Assembly: GCA_964486935.1 (NCBI GenBank)
Contig: CAZAPG010000018.1
Coordinates: forward strand, 52,658 to 116,657
Length of the DNA stretch: 64,000 nt
Direction: 5' to 3'
Origin: CAZAPG01 sp964486935
GTDB lineage: Bacteria > Chloroflexota > Anaerolineae > 4572-78 > J111
Shown: piece by piece, positions 50,827 to 60,169 of the stretch
Position numbering within the stretch: the first letter of the stretch is position 1
Layout of the letters: each line of letters begins with the position of its first letter
Notes under the pieces: model-generated
Told to the model about the DNA's origin: nothing
Seen by the model: only the letters and a program-made list of their open reading frames with translations
Databases searched by the model: none
Program-made: the position numbers and the translations under genes

Positions 50827-53271
50827 ATGGCAATCGAACAGCAAATTACCATGCCCGTACTTGGCATGACCTGCGCCAACTGCGTGGCCACGGTTGAAAG
50901 AAGTGTCAAAAAAATAGAAGGCGTCAGCGAGGCCGCTGTAAACTTTAGCACCGAAAAGGTGACAGTCACCTACGACCCGGCCAAAACTACGCCACAGGCT
51001 ATGCTTGAGCGTATTGCCAAAGCCGGCTATCAGGTGCCCACCGCCGTCATCGAACTGCCCATTACCGGTATGACCTGCGCCAACTGCGTCAACACCGTAG
51101 AGCGCGCGCTCAATAAAAAAGTGCCGGGTATTTTAGAAGCCACCGTAAACTTTGCCACCGAAAAGGCCACTGTCAAATACATTCCCGGCGTGGTCAGCCG
51201 GGCCGAGATGGTTGCGGCCATCGAGCGGGCCGGTTACGGCGTGGTCAAGGCCGCCTCCGACGAAGAGTTGGTGGATGCCGAAAAGGCCGCCCGCGACCGC
51301 GAAATTGCCGGCCAGACCCGCAAACTGTGGGTGGGGGTTATTTTTACTTTGCCCCTGTTTCTGTTTAGCATGGCCCGCGATTTTGGGCTGGTGGGCCACT
51401 GGGCGCACGCGCAGTGGGTTAACTTTCTTTTTCTGTTGCTGGCTACGCCGGTGCAATTTTACACCGGCTGGGATTACTACGTGGGCGGCTACAAAAGCCT
51501 GCGTAACAAATCGGCCAATATGGACGTGCTGGTGGCGCTGGGGTCGTCGGTGGCCTACTTCTACTCAATTGTGGTAACGGCCGGGCTGCTGGGGGGACAC
51601 GTCTACTTTGAAACCTCTGCGGCCATCATCACTCTCATCAAAGTGGGCAAACTGCTCGAGGTTCGCGCCAAGGGCAAAACCAGCGAGGCCATCAAAGCCT
51701 TGATGGGCTTGCAAGCCAAAACCGCCCGCGTGGAACGCAACGGGCAAGTGCTTGACATTCCGGTTGACCAGGTGCAGGCAGGTGACATAGTAATTGTGCG
51801 GCCCGGCGAGAAGATTCCGGTGGATGGGGTGGTGGTCAATGGTCACTCGGCGGTGGATGAGTCTTTGCTAACCGGCGAGAGCCTGCCGGTAGACAAAAAA
51901 ACCGGCGATGAAGTTATCGGCGCGACTCTCAACAAAGAGGGCCTGCTAAAATTTGAGGCCACCAAAGTAGGCCGCGAAACCGCGCTGGCCCAAATTGTGC
52001 GGCTGGTAGAAGAGGCTCAAGGCTCCAAAGCGCCCATCCAGGCCCTGGCCGATAAGGTGTCGGCGGTGTTTGTGCCGGTGGTCGTTGCCATTGCCGCGCT
52101 CACCTTTGTGGTGTGGCTGGCCGCCGGGGCCGGATTTACGCCGGCGCTGGTGCGGCTGGTGGCGGTGCTGGTTATCGCCTGCCCCTGCGCCCTGGGGCTG
52201 GCTACGCCTACGGCCATTGTGGTGGGCATGGGCAAAGGGGCCGGGCAGGGTATTCTGTTTAAAAACAGCGCCGCGCTGGAGCGCGCCCACGCCCTGCAAG
52301 CGGTGGTGCTGGATAAAACCGGCACCATCACCAAGGGCGAACCGGCCGTAACCGATGTAGTGACCGGCAGCGGCTGGCAGTTTGACCCGAATCACCTGCT
52401 GCAACTGGCGGCTTCGGTGGAGCGCGGCTCGGAGCATCCGCTGGGGGCGGCCATTGTTAAAGCGGCCCAGGCTAAAGGTCTCCACCTGAATGAGCCGGCC
52501 GGTTTTCAGGCCATTGCCGGGCATGGCGTGGCCGCCCAAATTGAGGGTCAAAAAGTGTTGCTGGGTAATCTGCGGCTGATGGAGCGCGAAGGGGTGGCCT
52601 TAAACGGTTTGGGAGCAAAGGTTGAAGAATTGCAAAATCAGGCCAAAACCGCTATGTGGGTGGCCGTTGACGGCCAGGCTACCGGAGTGATTGCCATTGC
52701 CGACACCATTAAAGATGGCTCTAAAGAGGCCATTGCCGCGCTCAAGAAAATGGGCTTGCAGGTAATCATGATGACCGGCGACAACCAGGCCACGGCCCAG
52801 GCCATCGCCGCCGAAGTAGGCGTTGACCGCGTGCTGGCCGAAGTGCTGCCCGGCGATAAGGCCGCCAACGTGGCCCAACTGCAAGCCGAGGGTCTGGCCG
52901 TGGCGATGGTGGGCGATGGCATTAACGACGCGCCCGCGCTGGCCCAGGCCGATGTGGGCATTGCCATCGGCACCGGCGCGGACGTGGCCATGGAAACCGC
53001 CGGCATCACCCTGATTAGCGGCGATTTGCGCGGCGTGCCGCGAGCCATTCGGTTGAGCCGGGCGACCATGCGCGTCATCAAAGAAAATTTGTTTTGGGCT
53101 TTTGCCTACAACGTCCTGCTTATTCCGGTAGCTGCCGGCGCGCTGAGTTTCTTCCCCGGCCTGCCCATTTACCTGCGAGAACTGCACCCCATTGCCGCCG
53201 CCTTTGCCATGGCCTTTAGCTCGGTAACGGTGGTGGGCAATAGCCTGCGGCTGCGGCGAGTTAAAGTTTAG
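50827..53271 (+). CDS. copA: Copper-exporting P1B-type ATPase
   Basis: An 814-residue Cu(I)-exporting ATPase. Two N-terminal HMA domains carry MTCANC (Cys16/19 and Cys84/87). Eight membrane helices follow, with ACPCALG (near 450) as the transmembrane copper site, the phosphorylation motif DKTGTITKGE (near 495), the HP motif SEHPLGAAI and GDGINDAP (near 697). It moves copper out of the cytoplasm. It is 25 bases after the thioredoxin-like gene and is the last gene of the csoR operon. GAAGGTGA precedes the ATG at 50827. It converges with the cytochrome c gene, 22 bases away. Confidence 0.96.
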   Translation: MAIEQQITMPVLGMTCANCVATVERSVKKIEGVSEAAVNFSTEKVTVTYDPAKTTPQAMLERIAKAGYQVPTAVIELPITGMTCANCVNTVERALNKKVPGILEATVNFATEKATVKYIPGVVSRAEMVAAIERAGYGVVKAASDEELVDAEKAARDREIAGQTRKLWVGVIFTLPLFLFSMARDFGLVGHWAHAQWVNFLFLLLATPVQFYTGWDYYVGGYKSLRNKSANMDVLVALGSSVAYFYSIVVTAGLLGGHVYFETSAAIITLIKVGKLLEVRAKGKTSEAIKALMGLQAKTARVERNGQVLDIPVDQVQAGDIVIVRPGEKIPVDGVVVNGHSAVDESLLTGESLPVDKKTGDEVIGATLNKEGLLKFEATKVGRETALAQIVRLVEEAQGSKAPIQALADKVSAVFVPVVVAIAALTFVVWLAAGAGFTPALVRLVAVLVIACPCALGLATPTAIVVGMGKGAGQGILFKNSAALERAHALQAVVLDKTGTITKGEPAVTDVVTGSGWQFDPNHLLQLAASVERGSEHPLGAAIVKAAQAKGLHLNEPAGFQAIAGHGVAAQIEGQKVLLGNLRLMEREGVALNGLGAKVEELQNQAKTAMWVAVDGQATGVIAIADTIKDGSKEAIAALKKMGLQVIMMTGDNQATAQAIAAEVGVDRVLAEVLPGDKAANVAQLQAEGLAVAMVGDGINDAPALAQADVGIAIGTGADVAMETAGITLISGDLRGVPRAIRLSRATMRVIKENLFWAFAYNVLLIPVAAGALSFFPGLPIYLRELHPIAAAFAMAFSSVTVVGNSLRLRRVKV

Positions 53272-53293
53272 CCGGAACTCTTGCATCGTGCAT

Positions 53294-54154
53294 TTATTGA
53301 GATAAGAATGCAATCAACGCTTCTATTTCATCGTCACTTAAGTTGAGGTTGGGCATTTGGGTATCGGGTTTGATGGCTTGCGGGTCGCGCAGCCATTGGC
53401 GCAGGTAGGCCGGGTCGCCCTGATAATCGGTCAGGTTGGGGCCAATTACCGGCCCCGGCACCATATGGCTGATGCCGCGGTACATATGGCAGGCCATACA
53501 ACCTTTGGCCGTGTAAAGCAGCCGGCCATATTCGGTGGGAGACGGGGTGACGGTAGGGCTTTCTTCTGCCGCCGACGAGGTGAGCGCCGGCCAGATGAGC
53601 AGCCCGCCCAGCAGTAATACAACAGTTGCCGCGCCGCCAATCATCGCCAGTTTTTTGGCAATAGCGCCGCGCTGCGCCGCCAGCGCCAACCCAACCAGCA
53701 CAATCATTGCCAATCCAACCGGCCCCCAGCGCGTCGCCGGGTTGCCGGCGGCCGGCGGCAAGACGGTGAGCGGCTCAAAATATTCGGGAAACGCGCCAAA
53801 CGGCTCCGGGTTGATGGTCCAGCGCCAGACGCCGGGGCTGGGAAAGGTGACATCGACCACAAAGTGACCCTCCGGCCCCTCTTGCCACGCCTCCACGCGC
53901 ATCAACTCGCCGGTGGTCTCGTTTTCGGCGGTGAGATAGGGCGTAATTGGCTGACCTTCCCAGGCCATGCTGGCCGGTCTCAGGCCGTGCTGCCGAACCG
54001 TAAACCCAATACGAATTTCTTCGCCGGCGCGGGCTTCTACCGGCAGCGTGTCGAGCGTGACGGCTGCCCAGCCGCCGGCCTGCGCTGCCGGGGCCGCAAA
54101 GCCCAGGCTGATAAAAATGAGTACCCATCCAATTTTCAACAGAGTGTGTTGCAT
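53294..54154 (-). CDS. Exported YtkA/FixH-like protein with C-terminal cytochrome c domain
   Basis: A 286-residue protein. The signal peptide (1-26) is followed by a beta-sandwich domain (about 27-135; GEEIRIGFTVRQHGLRPASM... GVWRWTINPEPFG) of the YtkA/FixH kind, two close membrane segments (about 143-190), a Thr/Pro stretch, and a class I cytochrome c domain (about 207-286) with haem-binding CMACH, an axial Met in DTQMPNLNLSDDEIEALIAFLS and GPNLTDY. It probably carries electrons at the outer face of the membrane, perhaps for an oxidase. Convergent with copA. No haem-insertion or oxidase genes are close. Confidence 0.8.
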   Translation of the reverse strand: MQHTLLKIGWVLIFISLGFAAPAAQAGGWAAVTLDTLPVEARAGEEIRIGFTVRQHGLRPASMAWEGQPITPYLTAENETTGELMRVEAWQEGPEGHFVVDVTFPSPGVWRWTINPEPFGAFPEYFEPLTVLPPAAGNPATRWGPVGLAMIVLVGLALAAQRGAIAKKLAMIGGAATVVLLLGGLLIWPALTSSAAEESPTVTPSPTEYGRLLYTAKGCMACHMYRGISHMVPGPVIGPNLTDYQGDPAYLRQWLRDPQAIKPDTQMPNLNLSDDEIEALIAFLSQ

Positions 54155-54207
54155 TGTTTGCCTCCTTTTTTTACCGGATATTTGTAACTACTCAAGCGAA
54201 CCATTGG

Positions 54208-54237
54208 AACACACAGAGCCACGGAGAAACCACAGAG
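54208..54237. repeat. CACAGAG-type short repeat
   Basis: ACACACAGAGCCACGGAGAA and then ACCACAGAG: three variants of a (C)ACAGAG/CACGGAG unit in a non-coding spacer. CACAGAG-rich arrays of this sort are seen as dispersed repeats in many environmental genomes. Confidence 0.35.
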
Positions 54238-54290
54238 CTTCATGGATGTTTTTATTGCCGGAAACGGGAAGGTAAATTGATTGCCGCTCT

Positions 54291-55055
54291 TTATTCCAGC
54301 GACTCGGCGATTTGCCGGGTTTCGGTGAGCGGCCGGCTGCTTTCCAGCCGGTAGGTGATATCCCCTTCGGTCCAAATCAAGGTGTGACCTTCTATCACCC
54401 GCCTGAGTTCGTAGCTTCCATTAGTGAGTTGCAGGGGGTACGGCCCCTCAACCCACACCGCCGGCTGATTACGAACCGTTGTTTCCTCAATAAGATGGGG
54501 CTGTACTTTGCTAATCAGCACTCCCGGCCCCAATTGGTGCAGGCTGTTTCCCGGCTCCAGCCAAACCAGAATCACCATTGGCCCGTTGAGGTTTTGCACA
54601 AAAACCCTATCCGGCGGCCCCATTATTGATGGCAGCCGAATGGGGAAGTTGACCTGCGCCTGCGCCGCTTCTAATGTAGTTTCGCCGGCCAGGTTCAACA
54701 GCAAGGCCAGCGTCGTGGGCGTGGCCTCAAGTGACGACTCCGGCGGCGCGACAGGCGATGGCGTGCGGGTCGGTTCAACCAGAAAGATGCGCACCGCGCC
54801 CAGTTGCAAAAACTCTACCACGGCGGCCCTTACCTGGGGCACAAACAGCAAGCCGGCCAGAATAAGCAGGGCTAGCAGCGCGGCCCAGGCTGCGCGTGGA
54901 ACGCGGGGCGCGGAACGCTTTGGTCTGGATGTCGTCAATTGCTGCCCGAATTCTCCGGCAATATCCGGGGTGGGGGGATAGTGAAAATGCCGGGCGGCTT
55001 GTTGCAACTGCGCTTCTATGCGGTTGGCGGGTGGCTCAACAGATGGTTGACTCAT
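54291..55055 (-). CDS. Membrane protein, putative anti-sigma factor partner
   Basis: A 254-residue protein with a cytoplasmic N terminus (about 1-68), one membrane helix (RAAWAALLALLILAGLLFVP, about 70-92) and an extracytoplasmic beta-rich domain (about 100-254), with a Thr/Pro-rich turn (PTRTPSPVAPPESS). The start at 55055 is chosen because ATG overlaps the sigma factor stop as ATGA, implying translational coupling. No zinc-finger anti-sigma motif (HxxxCxxC) is present, so it is an anti-sigma of another class or a sensor. It most likely regulates the sigma factor upstream. Confidence 0.7.
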   Translation of the reverse strand: MSQPSVEPPANRIEAQLQQAARHFHYPPTPDIAGEFGQQLTTSRPKRSAPRVPRAAWAALLALLILAGLLFVPQVRAAVVEFLQLGAVRIFLVEPTRTPSPVAPPESSLEATPTTLALLLNLAGETTLEAAQAQVNFPIRLPSIMGPPDRVFVQNLNGPMVILVWLEPGNSLHQLGPGVLISKVQPHLIEETTVRNQPAVWVEGPYPLQLTNGSYELRRVIEGHTLIWTEGDITYRLESSRPLTETRQIAESLE

Positions 55056-55618
55056 TGAACTTGTTCTCTGGATAGCGCCGGAAATTCTTTGTTTACAGTA
55101 TCGCGTAACCGGCCCATCGCCCGGTGCAGCCGGGACTTCACCGTACCCGGCGCGATGCCGGCGGCTTCGGCGGCTTCGGCTACGGATAGCTCCAAAAAGT
55201 AGCGCAGATAAATGATTTCCTGGTCTGTTTGGCTCAAACGGCGGACAGCCTGCCACACCAGGCGGGCTTCTTGTTGCTGCTGGTGGGTTTGGCCGGGGCT
55301 GGGAGCAACCTGTTCCGGCTCTGCCTGAAACCAGCGGCGCAGCGCCGCCAGATATCGCCCCACCGACCGCTGCCGGTTGCGGGCCAGGTTGGCGGCAATA
55401 CGCAGCAGCCAGGGACGCAGCGGCCGCGATGAGTCGAACCCGTGCAGCGCATGAAATGCCCGAATAAAGGTGTCCTGGGCAATATCATGGGCCTCGTCGG
55501 TATCGGCCAGCAGCAGATAGGCCAGCCGGAACACCGCTTGCTGGTGTTGCTCAACCAGCTTCAGCCAGGCCGGCTCCCTGCCTTGCCGGGCTTGATTAAT
55601 CAGATTAGCTTCGCTCAC
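55052..55618 (-). CDS. ECF-type RNA polymerase sigma factor
   Basis: A 188-residue extracytoplasmic-function sigma factor. Region 2 (about 25-90; AYLLLADTDEAHDIAQDTFIRAF, then RPWLLRIAANLARNRQR) and region 4 (about 125-175; LSQTDQEIIYLRYFLELSVAEAAEAAGIAPGTVKSRLHRA) are complete, joined by a linker rich in Gln. GTG start at 55618, with a 12-base palindrome (CTTTCCGGAAAG, 55625-55636) immediately upstream that covers the GGAAAG ribosome-binding region. It is co-translated with the membrane protein at 54291-55055. Confidence 0.93.
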   Translation of the reverse strand: MSEANLINQARQGREPAWLKLVEQHQQAVFRLAYLLLADTDEAHDIAQDTFIRAFHALHGFDSSRPLRPWLLRIAANLARNRQRSVGRYLAALRRWFQAEPEQVAPSPGQTHQQQQEARLVWQAVRRLSQTDQEIIYLRYFLELSVAEAAEAAGIAPGTVKSRLHRAMGRLRDTVNKEFPALSREQVQ

Positions 55619-55624
55619 GTGAGT

Positions 55625-55636
55625 CTTTCCGGAAAG
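55625..55636. promoter_or_regulatory. Palindrome over the sigma factor ribosome site
   Basis: CTTTCCGGAAAG is a perfect 12-base palindrome ending 7 bases before the GTG start. On the mRNA it could hide the ribosome site, or on DNA act as an operator. Confidence 0.35.
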
Positions 55637-55700
55637 GTGAATTCACTTTAAATACACCGCTTGCCAAAGGTTGGTTCCATAGTTTGAAGGGAAATGATTA

Positions 55701-57821
55701 TCAGGCTTCAGGCGGCAGGGTTAGCCAAACGCGAGTGTATTTGCCCAATTCACTTTCAATAGACAGCGTGCCGCCAACCACGGCCAGCATGGTTGAGTGT
55801 AAGGCCAACCCCTGCCCACTGCCCTGAGGGGAGTTTTTTGAAGCGGCCAGGCCAACGCCGTTATCTTCAATTGAAAGTTTTATGCCGCCTTGCCAACCGA
55901 TAGTAATGGTTAAGGCGAGGGTGGAAATGGTCTCGCCCCGGCCATGGTGGGCCGCGTTGCGAATTGCCTCGCGGGCGGCATAAAACAGCACTTCGGCCGA
56001 TACAGGGGAGATTGCGTGGATGTTTTTTTCGGCGGCGGGGTCTATTTGCCAGGTAACGATATCAAACGCGTGTTCAAGCTCATTATGAACCATTTGCTGC
56101 AGAGCATTGATCAGGCCGAAGCGGGCAATCTCTGGTGAGGTGGCCGGTGGAATTTCGCGTAATAAGTTTGATATCTGACGATGCGCATCGGATAAAAAGG
56201 AGATGGCTTCTGGTGAAGTATCGCTCTTTTTAGATTTGCTTAACGATAATAGCGCGGTGTGTAACCGGGGCAAAACCTCGTCGTGCAGCGCGCGCCGGGC
56301 CTGTTGATCCAAAATTCGGCTTTGAGCCAGTCGTTGCCGGTGGAGGGCCATTAATCGGCGGGCCATTTCGGCGCTGGCCTGGGTGTCAATTAACCGCTCA
56401 CCGCTGGCGCGGGCAATTTCAATTTCCTCTTGGGTATACAGGCTCCCATCTTGCTTGTCACCCAGCAGCAGCATGCCAATTAGCCCGCGCTCGCTCCACA
56501 GGGGAATAGCCCATCGCGCGCTGCCAAAACGGTCCGGCTCGATGGGTAGAACCATTACCTGAGGCGAGTCAAATTGGCCGGCCAAATCGGTCACTACAAA
56601 AGAGGGGCGGGCATTGCCGTTGGGGTAAACCAGGGGTGTGTTAACCAGTGGCGCCAGTGGCCCTAGCGCCACCAGATAAGCCATTTGAGCATTCAAAATA
56701 TCGCGGCACAGAGTGCGGAACGGCGGGATGGCGTCGGGCGTGGGCAGGGGAGAAGGCGTTAAAAGCGTCTCGTACAGATGCTGGCTACTGACAAATGGGC
56801 GCAGGTAGGTAATGTATCGTTCTCGTTCGGCATAGGAGCGCCAGCTTAGTAGGGCATGGAAAAGGGTGATGAGTAGGGTGCTCAGCAGCAGGGCGTAAAT
56901 GGGCCGCAGTTGAATGGCCAGGCTGCCGCCAATAATGATGCTGAATCCGGCAGCCAAAATAATTGCCCGCTGCCACTGGCGGCGCAGTCCGCGCCGGGGC
57001 AGGGTTTTGCCGGTAAAAATCTCGTAAGACACAATTGCCTGGCCGATGAGCAGCGTAGCGATGCTGATTAGAGTGGAAATAATCAGGTCAAACCAGGCTA
57101 CCGTGTTAGCCATTTCAAAATAGAGACCGTACAGCGGTTGCCGCCGGGCGTTGAATACCACCCACCACATAATCCAGGCCACCAACAGGCTGACCGTTAG
57201 CAATACAATGGAGGTGGCTACCAGCCAGGGCCGCGCCCGGCGCCGCGCCAAGTCTCCCATCATCCTGGCCGAAGGTTCGGGGCGCAGCAGCGCGTCGATA
57301 GAGAGGCTGATACACAGTATAATGTAGAGTGGATAGAACAAGACCAAAATTGGGATGCCGGCCAGCGAGGGTGTTGCCGCCAGGTCTAGCTGCGTTACCC
57401 GCCAGTAAGAGGGTAGCGGATTGGCAAAGATAAGCAGGCCGACCATACCAAAGGCCAGCAGGGTGGTTAGCATCAACCAGGGGCGCTGCCGCCGTCGCAA
57501 TCTTGATTGGGCGTTGTCCCAAAATCCGGCATACCACAGCATAATGCCGTACCATGCAAACGGCGAAGCCACCACCGGAACCCAGCCCGCGCGCCACCAA
57601 AAATCCATGCCGCGCCCCACGTAATTAAGCCCTAACCCCAAAATTGCAGAGTGGCTCACAAAAAAAATGCCACCCATCAGCAGGCCCCCGCCGGCCAGCC
57701 ATATGCCCCAGGTGCGGCGCTCGGCATTGAGCAGTACGGTAAAACCCAACCACAGCAAAATAATGGTGTTGAACAGCGACACCGCCATAATCGGCCAGTC
57801 GAGAAGGTAGTTGCTGGTCAT
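55701..57821 (-). CDS. Membrane sensor histidine kinase with GAF-like domain
   Basis: A 706-residue kinase: about ten N-terminal membrane helices (residues 1-335) of the 7TM-like/MASE kind, a GAF-like domain (about 345-490; FRTLCRDILNAQMAYLVALG... LIGMLLLGDKQDGSLYTQEEIEIARASGERL), the phosphoacceptor region ALHDEVLPRLHTALLSL (His near residue 535), then a GHKL ATPase (about 600-700) with EAIRNAAHHGRG, IEDNGVGLA and GSGQGLALHSTMLAVVGG. It is downstream of the response regulator gene by 15 bases on the same strand and likely phosphorylates it. Confidence 0.88.
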   Translation of the reverse strand: MTSNYLLDWPIMAVSLFNTIILLWLGFTVLLNAERRTWGIWLAGGGLLMGGIFFVSHSAILGLGLNYVGRGMDFWWRAGWVPVVASPFAWYGIMLWYAGFWDNAQSRLRRRQRPWLMLTTLLAFGMVGLLIFANPLPSYWRVTQLDLAATPSLAGIPILVLFYPLYIILCISLSIDALLRPEPSARMMGDLARRRARPWLVATSIVLLTVSLLVAWIMWWVVFNARRQPLYGLYFEMANTVAWFDLIISTLISIATLLIGQAIVSYEIFTGKTLPRRGLRRQWQRAIILAAGFSIIIGGSLAIQLRPIYALLLSTLLITLFHALLSWRSYAERERYITYLRPFVSSQHLYETLLTPSPLPTPDAIPPFRTLCRDILNAQMAYLVALGPLAPLVNTPLVYPNGNARPSFVVTDLAGQFDSPQVMVLPIEPDRFGSARWAIPLWSERGLIGMLLLGDKQDGSLYTQEEIEIARASGERLIDTQASAEMARRLMALHRQRLAQSRILDQQARRALHDEVLPRLHTALLSLSKSKKSDTSPEAISFLSDAHRQISNLLREIPPATSPEIARFGLINALQQMVHNELEHAFDIVTWQIDPAAEKNIHAISPVSAEVLFYAAREAIRNAAHHGRGETISTLALTITIGWQGGIKLSIEDNGVGLAASKNSPQGSGQGLALHSTMLAVVGGTLSIESELGKYTRVWLTLPPEA

Positions 57822-57836
57822 TTCAGTAGCCGGTCG

Positions 57837-58580
57837 TCACTTATCAGATTCCCACCTAACCCACTCATCTTGTTCATTGAGCACCCAGCTCAGGCCTCCT
57901 TCATCCCAACGAATTAGCCGGCCCTGATGCACAATTATGGCGGCGCGGGTGCGGGCTACTTTTTCATCGGTGCTGGTTTCATTGAGACCCCAGGTCGTAT
58001 AGATTTGGCCGTTGGTACGGCTGATGGTGCGCTTGTCTTTGAAGCCAAGCCGGGCCGCAATCTGCTCGTTGGTCATCCCTTGAGCCAACATGCGGGCCAC
58101 GGCCTGCTCATTTGGCTCCAGCAGCGCCAGCGGCGATTGCTCATCTTTATAACGTACTTCCTGAACCCGCGACTCAATATCAGGGTCGATAATGCTGCGG
58201 CCCGCCACCGCATCTTGCAGCAGCGGCACAATCATCGCTGGCAGCAGGTAGTTGGATTTTCGGACATAGGCGTAATGACTCAAAATACCGGAGCGCCGGA
58301 AATCACGATAATAGGCGTCGTCATCCTGAATGGAGTAGAAAACGACCGGCAGCCTTGGAAATTCTCGCCGGATGGCGATGGCGGCCTCAATACCGTTCAT
58401 TGCTCCGGCTAATTGCACATCCATCAAAATTACGTCGGGCGGCTGCTTGAGGCAGTAATCAAGGGCCTCTTCGCCGCTGCCGCAATGATGAACAGGGCGC
58501 ACCGCTCCGGTTTCCTCCAACCCGGCTTTTAGGGCAGCACGCAGGTTTTTGTTATCTTCAACCAATAATAAATTCAGCAT
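57837..58580 (-). CDS. LuxR-type response regulator
   Basis: A 247-residue regulator. The receiver domain (about 1-125) opens LNLLLVEDNKNLRAAL and has DVILMDVQLAG with the phospho-accepting Asp near residue 54 and the YVRKSNYL Lys. The C-terminal part has a helix-turn-helix of LuxR/NarL character (LEPNEQAVARMLAQGMTNEQIAARLGFKDKRTISRTNGQIY). A 50-residue tail follows. The start at 58580 is used because the longer frame lacks a ribosome site. It is first of the pair with the kinase, and divergent from the radical SAM gene at 58733. Confidence 0.88.
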   Translation of the reverse strand: MLNLLLVEDNKNLRAALKAGLEETGAVRPVHHCGSGEEALDYCLKQPPDVILMDVQLAGAMNGIEAAIAIRREFPRLPVVFYSIQDDDAYYRDFRRSGILSHYAYVRKSNYLLPAMIVPLLQDAVAGRSIIDPDIESRVQEVRYKDEQSPLALLEPNEQAVARMLAQGMTNEQIAARLGFKDKRTISRTNGQIYTTWGLNETSTDEKVARTRAAIIVHQGRLIRWDEGGLSWVLNEQDEWVRWESDK

Positions 58581-58732
58581 AGGGATACTCAATCTATCAA
58601 AGAGATAAGAGCCTGTCAAGCACGCAGGTGCGTTGATAAAGCGTTTTACGTGGTGGCAGGTTGGCGCCCGATTTGTTAACCTGAAAACCGGATTATTATC
58701 TACCGGCGATTGTTAACGAAAGGAGCCGTCCC

Positions 58733-60169
58733 ATGAAAGTCAAAATGATTTTACCCGCGCTAACCGAAGCTAAAAGCCCTTTTTGGCGACCGATAAAATA
58801 TTCGTTATTTCCACCCCTGGGGTTGGCAACGCTGGCCGGGTATTTGGATGATGATGATGCGGTCACGATTCAAGACGAACATGTGGAAACCCTGGATTTA
58901 AGCGATGAGCCGGATTTGGTGGTCATTCAGGTTTATATCACCTCCGCCTACCGGGCCTATGAGTTGGCCGACCATTACCGGCAAAAGGGGGCGCACGTGG
59001 CCCTGGGCGGGTTGCACGTTACCTCTTTGCCAGATGAGGCGGCCCGGCACGCCGATACGATTTTTCTTGGCCCCGGCGAGGATATCTGGCCTGCATTTTT
59101 AGCCGATTTTCGCGCCGGCCGGCCCGGCAAATGTTATCAATCGTCGGTGCGGACGCTGGTTGGGTTGCCCAAAATCCGCCGGGACCTGATCAAACGGCAG
59201 TTGTATCTGGTTCCCAACTCAATTGTGGTTTCGCGGGGGTGTCCGCATACTTGCGATTTCTGCTATAAAGAGGCCTTTTTCAAAGGAGGCAAATCATTTT
59301 ATACCCAAACGGTGGATGACGCATTGGCAGAAATCGAGCGGCTGCCGGGCCGTCATCTTTATTTTCTGGATGATCATCTGTTTGGGCACGCCCGGTTTGC
59401 CTCGGCTCTGTTTGAAGGGATGAAAGGCATGGGGAGGTTGTGGCAGGCGGCGGGCACGGTTCAATCAGTTTTGCAGCCAAAATTATTAGAGCAGGCGGTG
59501 GAGGCCGGTTTGCGTAGCCTGTTTGTTGGTTTTGAGACGCTCAATCCGGCCAATTTGCGCGAGCAGCGCAAGTATCAAAATCTTAATCGGGATTACAATG
59601 CTGCTATTGGCCGGTTGCATGAATTGGGGGTGATGATTAACGGCAGCTTTGTGTTTGGGATGGATGGCGATGACGAGTCGGTGTTTGACCGCACTGTGAC
59701 CTGGGCCGTTGAACAGGGCATCGAAACCGCCACGTTTCATATCCTCACCCCTTATCCTGATACGGCGCTGTACCGGCGGATGGCGGCGCAAGGGCGTATT
59801 CTCCATCACAACTGGGATTTGTACGATACCCGCCACGTGGTCTACCAGCCGCGCGGCCTATCGCCGGAGACTTTGGAAGCCGGCTACTGGCGCGCCTACC
59901 GCGAGTTTTACCAATGGCGCGCCATTGCCCGTGGGGCCTGGACAAAACCGACAGTGGTTGGCAAGCTGCGCCACCTGGCCTATGCCGGCGGTTGGAAAAA
60001 ATTTGAGCCGGTGTGGGATTGGGTCATTCGGGCCAGGCGGGTGGGCCGGTTGCTGCCGCTGCTGGAAGCGATTTTGTCTGGGTTTGGGCAGCAGCTAGCA
60101 ACGGATGCCAACAGCGATACTCTTCTGGCCGGACGACCGGCATCTATTGGCCGGCCAATTGGCAGCTAA
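58733..60169 (+). CDS. B12-binding-domain radical SAM protein
   Basis: A 478-residue protein of the cobalamin-binding radical SAM type. The N-terminal domain (about 1-135) has the B12-binding Rossmann fold (FPPLGLATLAGYLDD... VVIQVYITSAYRAYELAD) but lacks a clear DxHxxG. The radical SAM cluster motif is CPHTCDFC (Cys170, 174, 177). A DUF4070-like C terminus follows. These proteins methylate or rearrange unactivated carbon centres in lipids, hopanoids, natural products and cofactors. The substrate cannot be inferred. ATG with AAAGGAG upstream. The last 4 bases overlap the convergent AlkZ-like gene. Confidence 0.88.
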   Translation: MKVKMILPALTEAKSPFWRPIKYSLFPPLGLATLAGYLDDDDAVTIQDEHVETLDLSDEPDLVVIQVYITSAYRAYELADHYRQKGAHVALGGLHVTSLPDEAARHADTIFLGPGEDIWPAFLADFRAGRPGKCYQSSVRTLVGLPKIRRDLIKRQLYLVPNSIVVSRGCPHTCDFCYKEAFFKGGKSFYTQTVDDALAEIERLPGRHLYFLDDHLFGHARFASALFEGMKGMGRLWQAAGTVQSVLQPKLLEQAVEAGLRSLFVGFETLNPANLREQRKYQNLNRDYNAAIGRLHELGVMINGSFVFGMDGDDESVFDRTVTWAVEQGIETATFHILTPYPDTALYRRMAAQGRILHHNWDLYDTRHVVYQPRGLSPETLEAGYWRAYREFYQWRAIARGAWTKPTVVGKLRHLAYAGGWKKFEPVWDWVIRARRVGRLLPLLEAILSGFGQQLATDANSDTLLAGRPASIGRPIGS

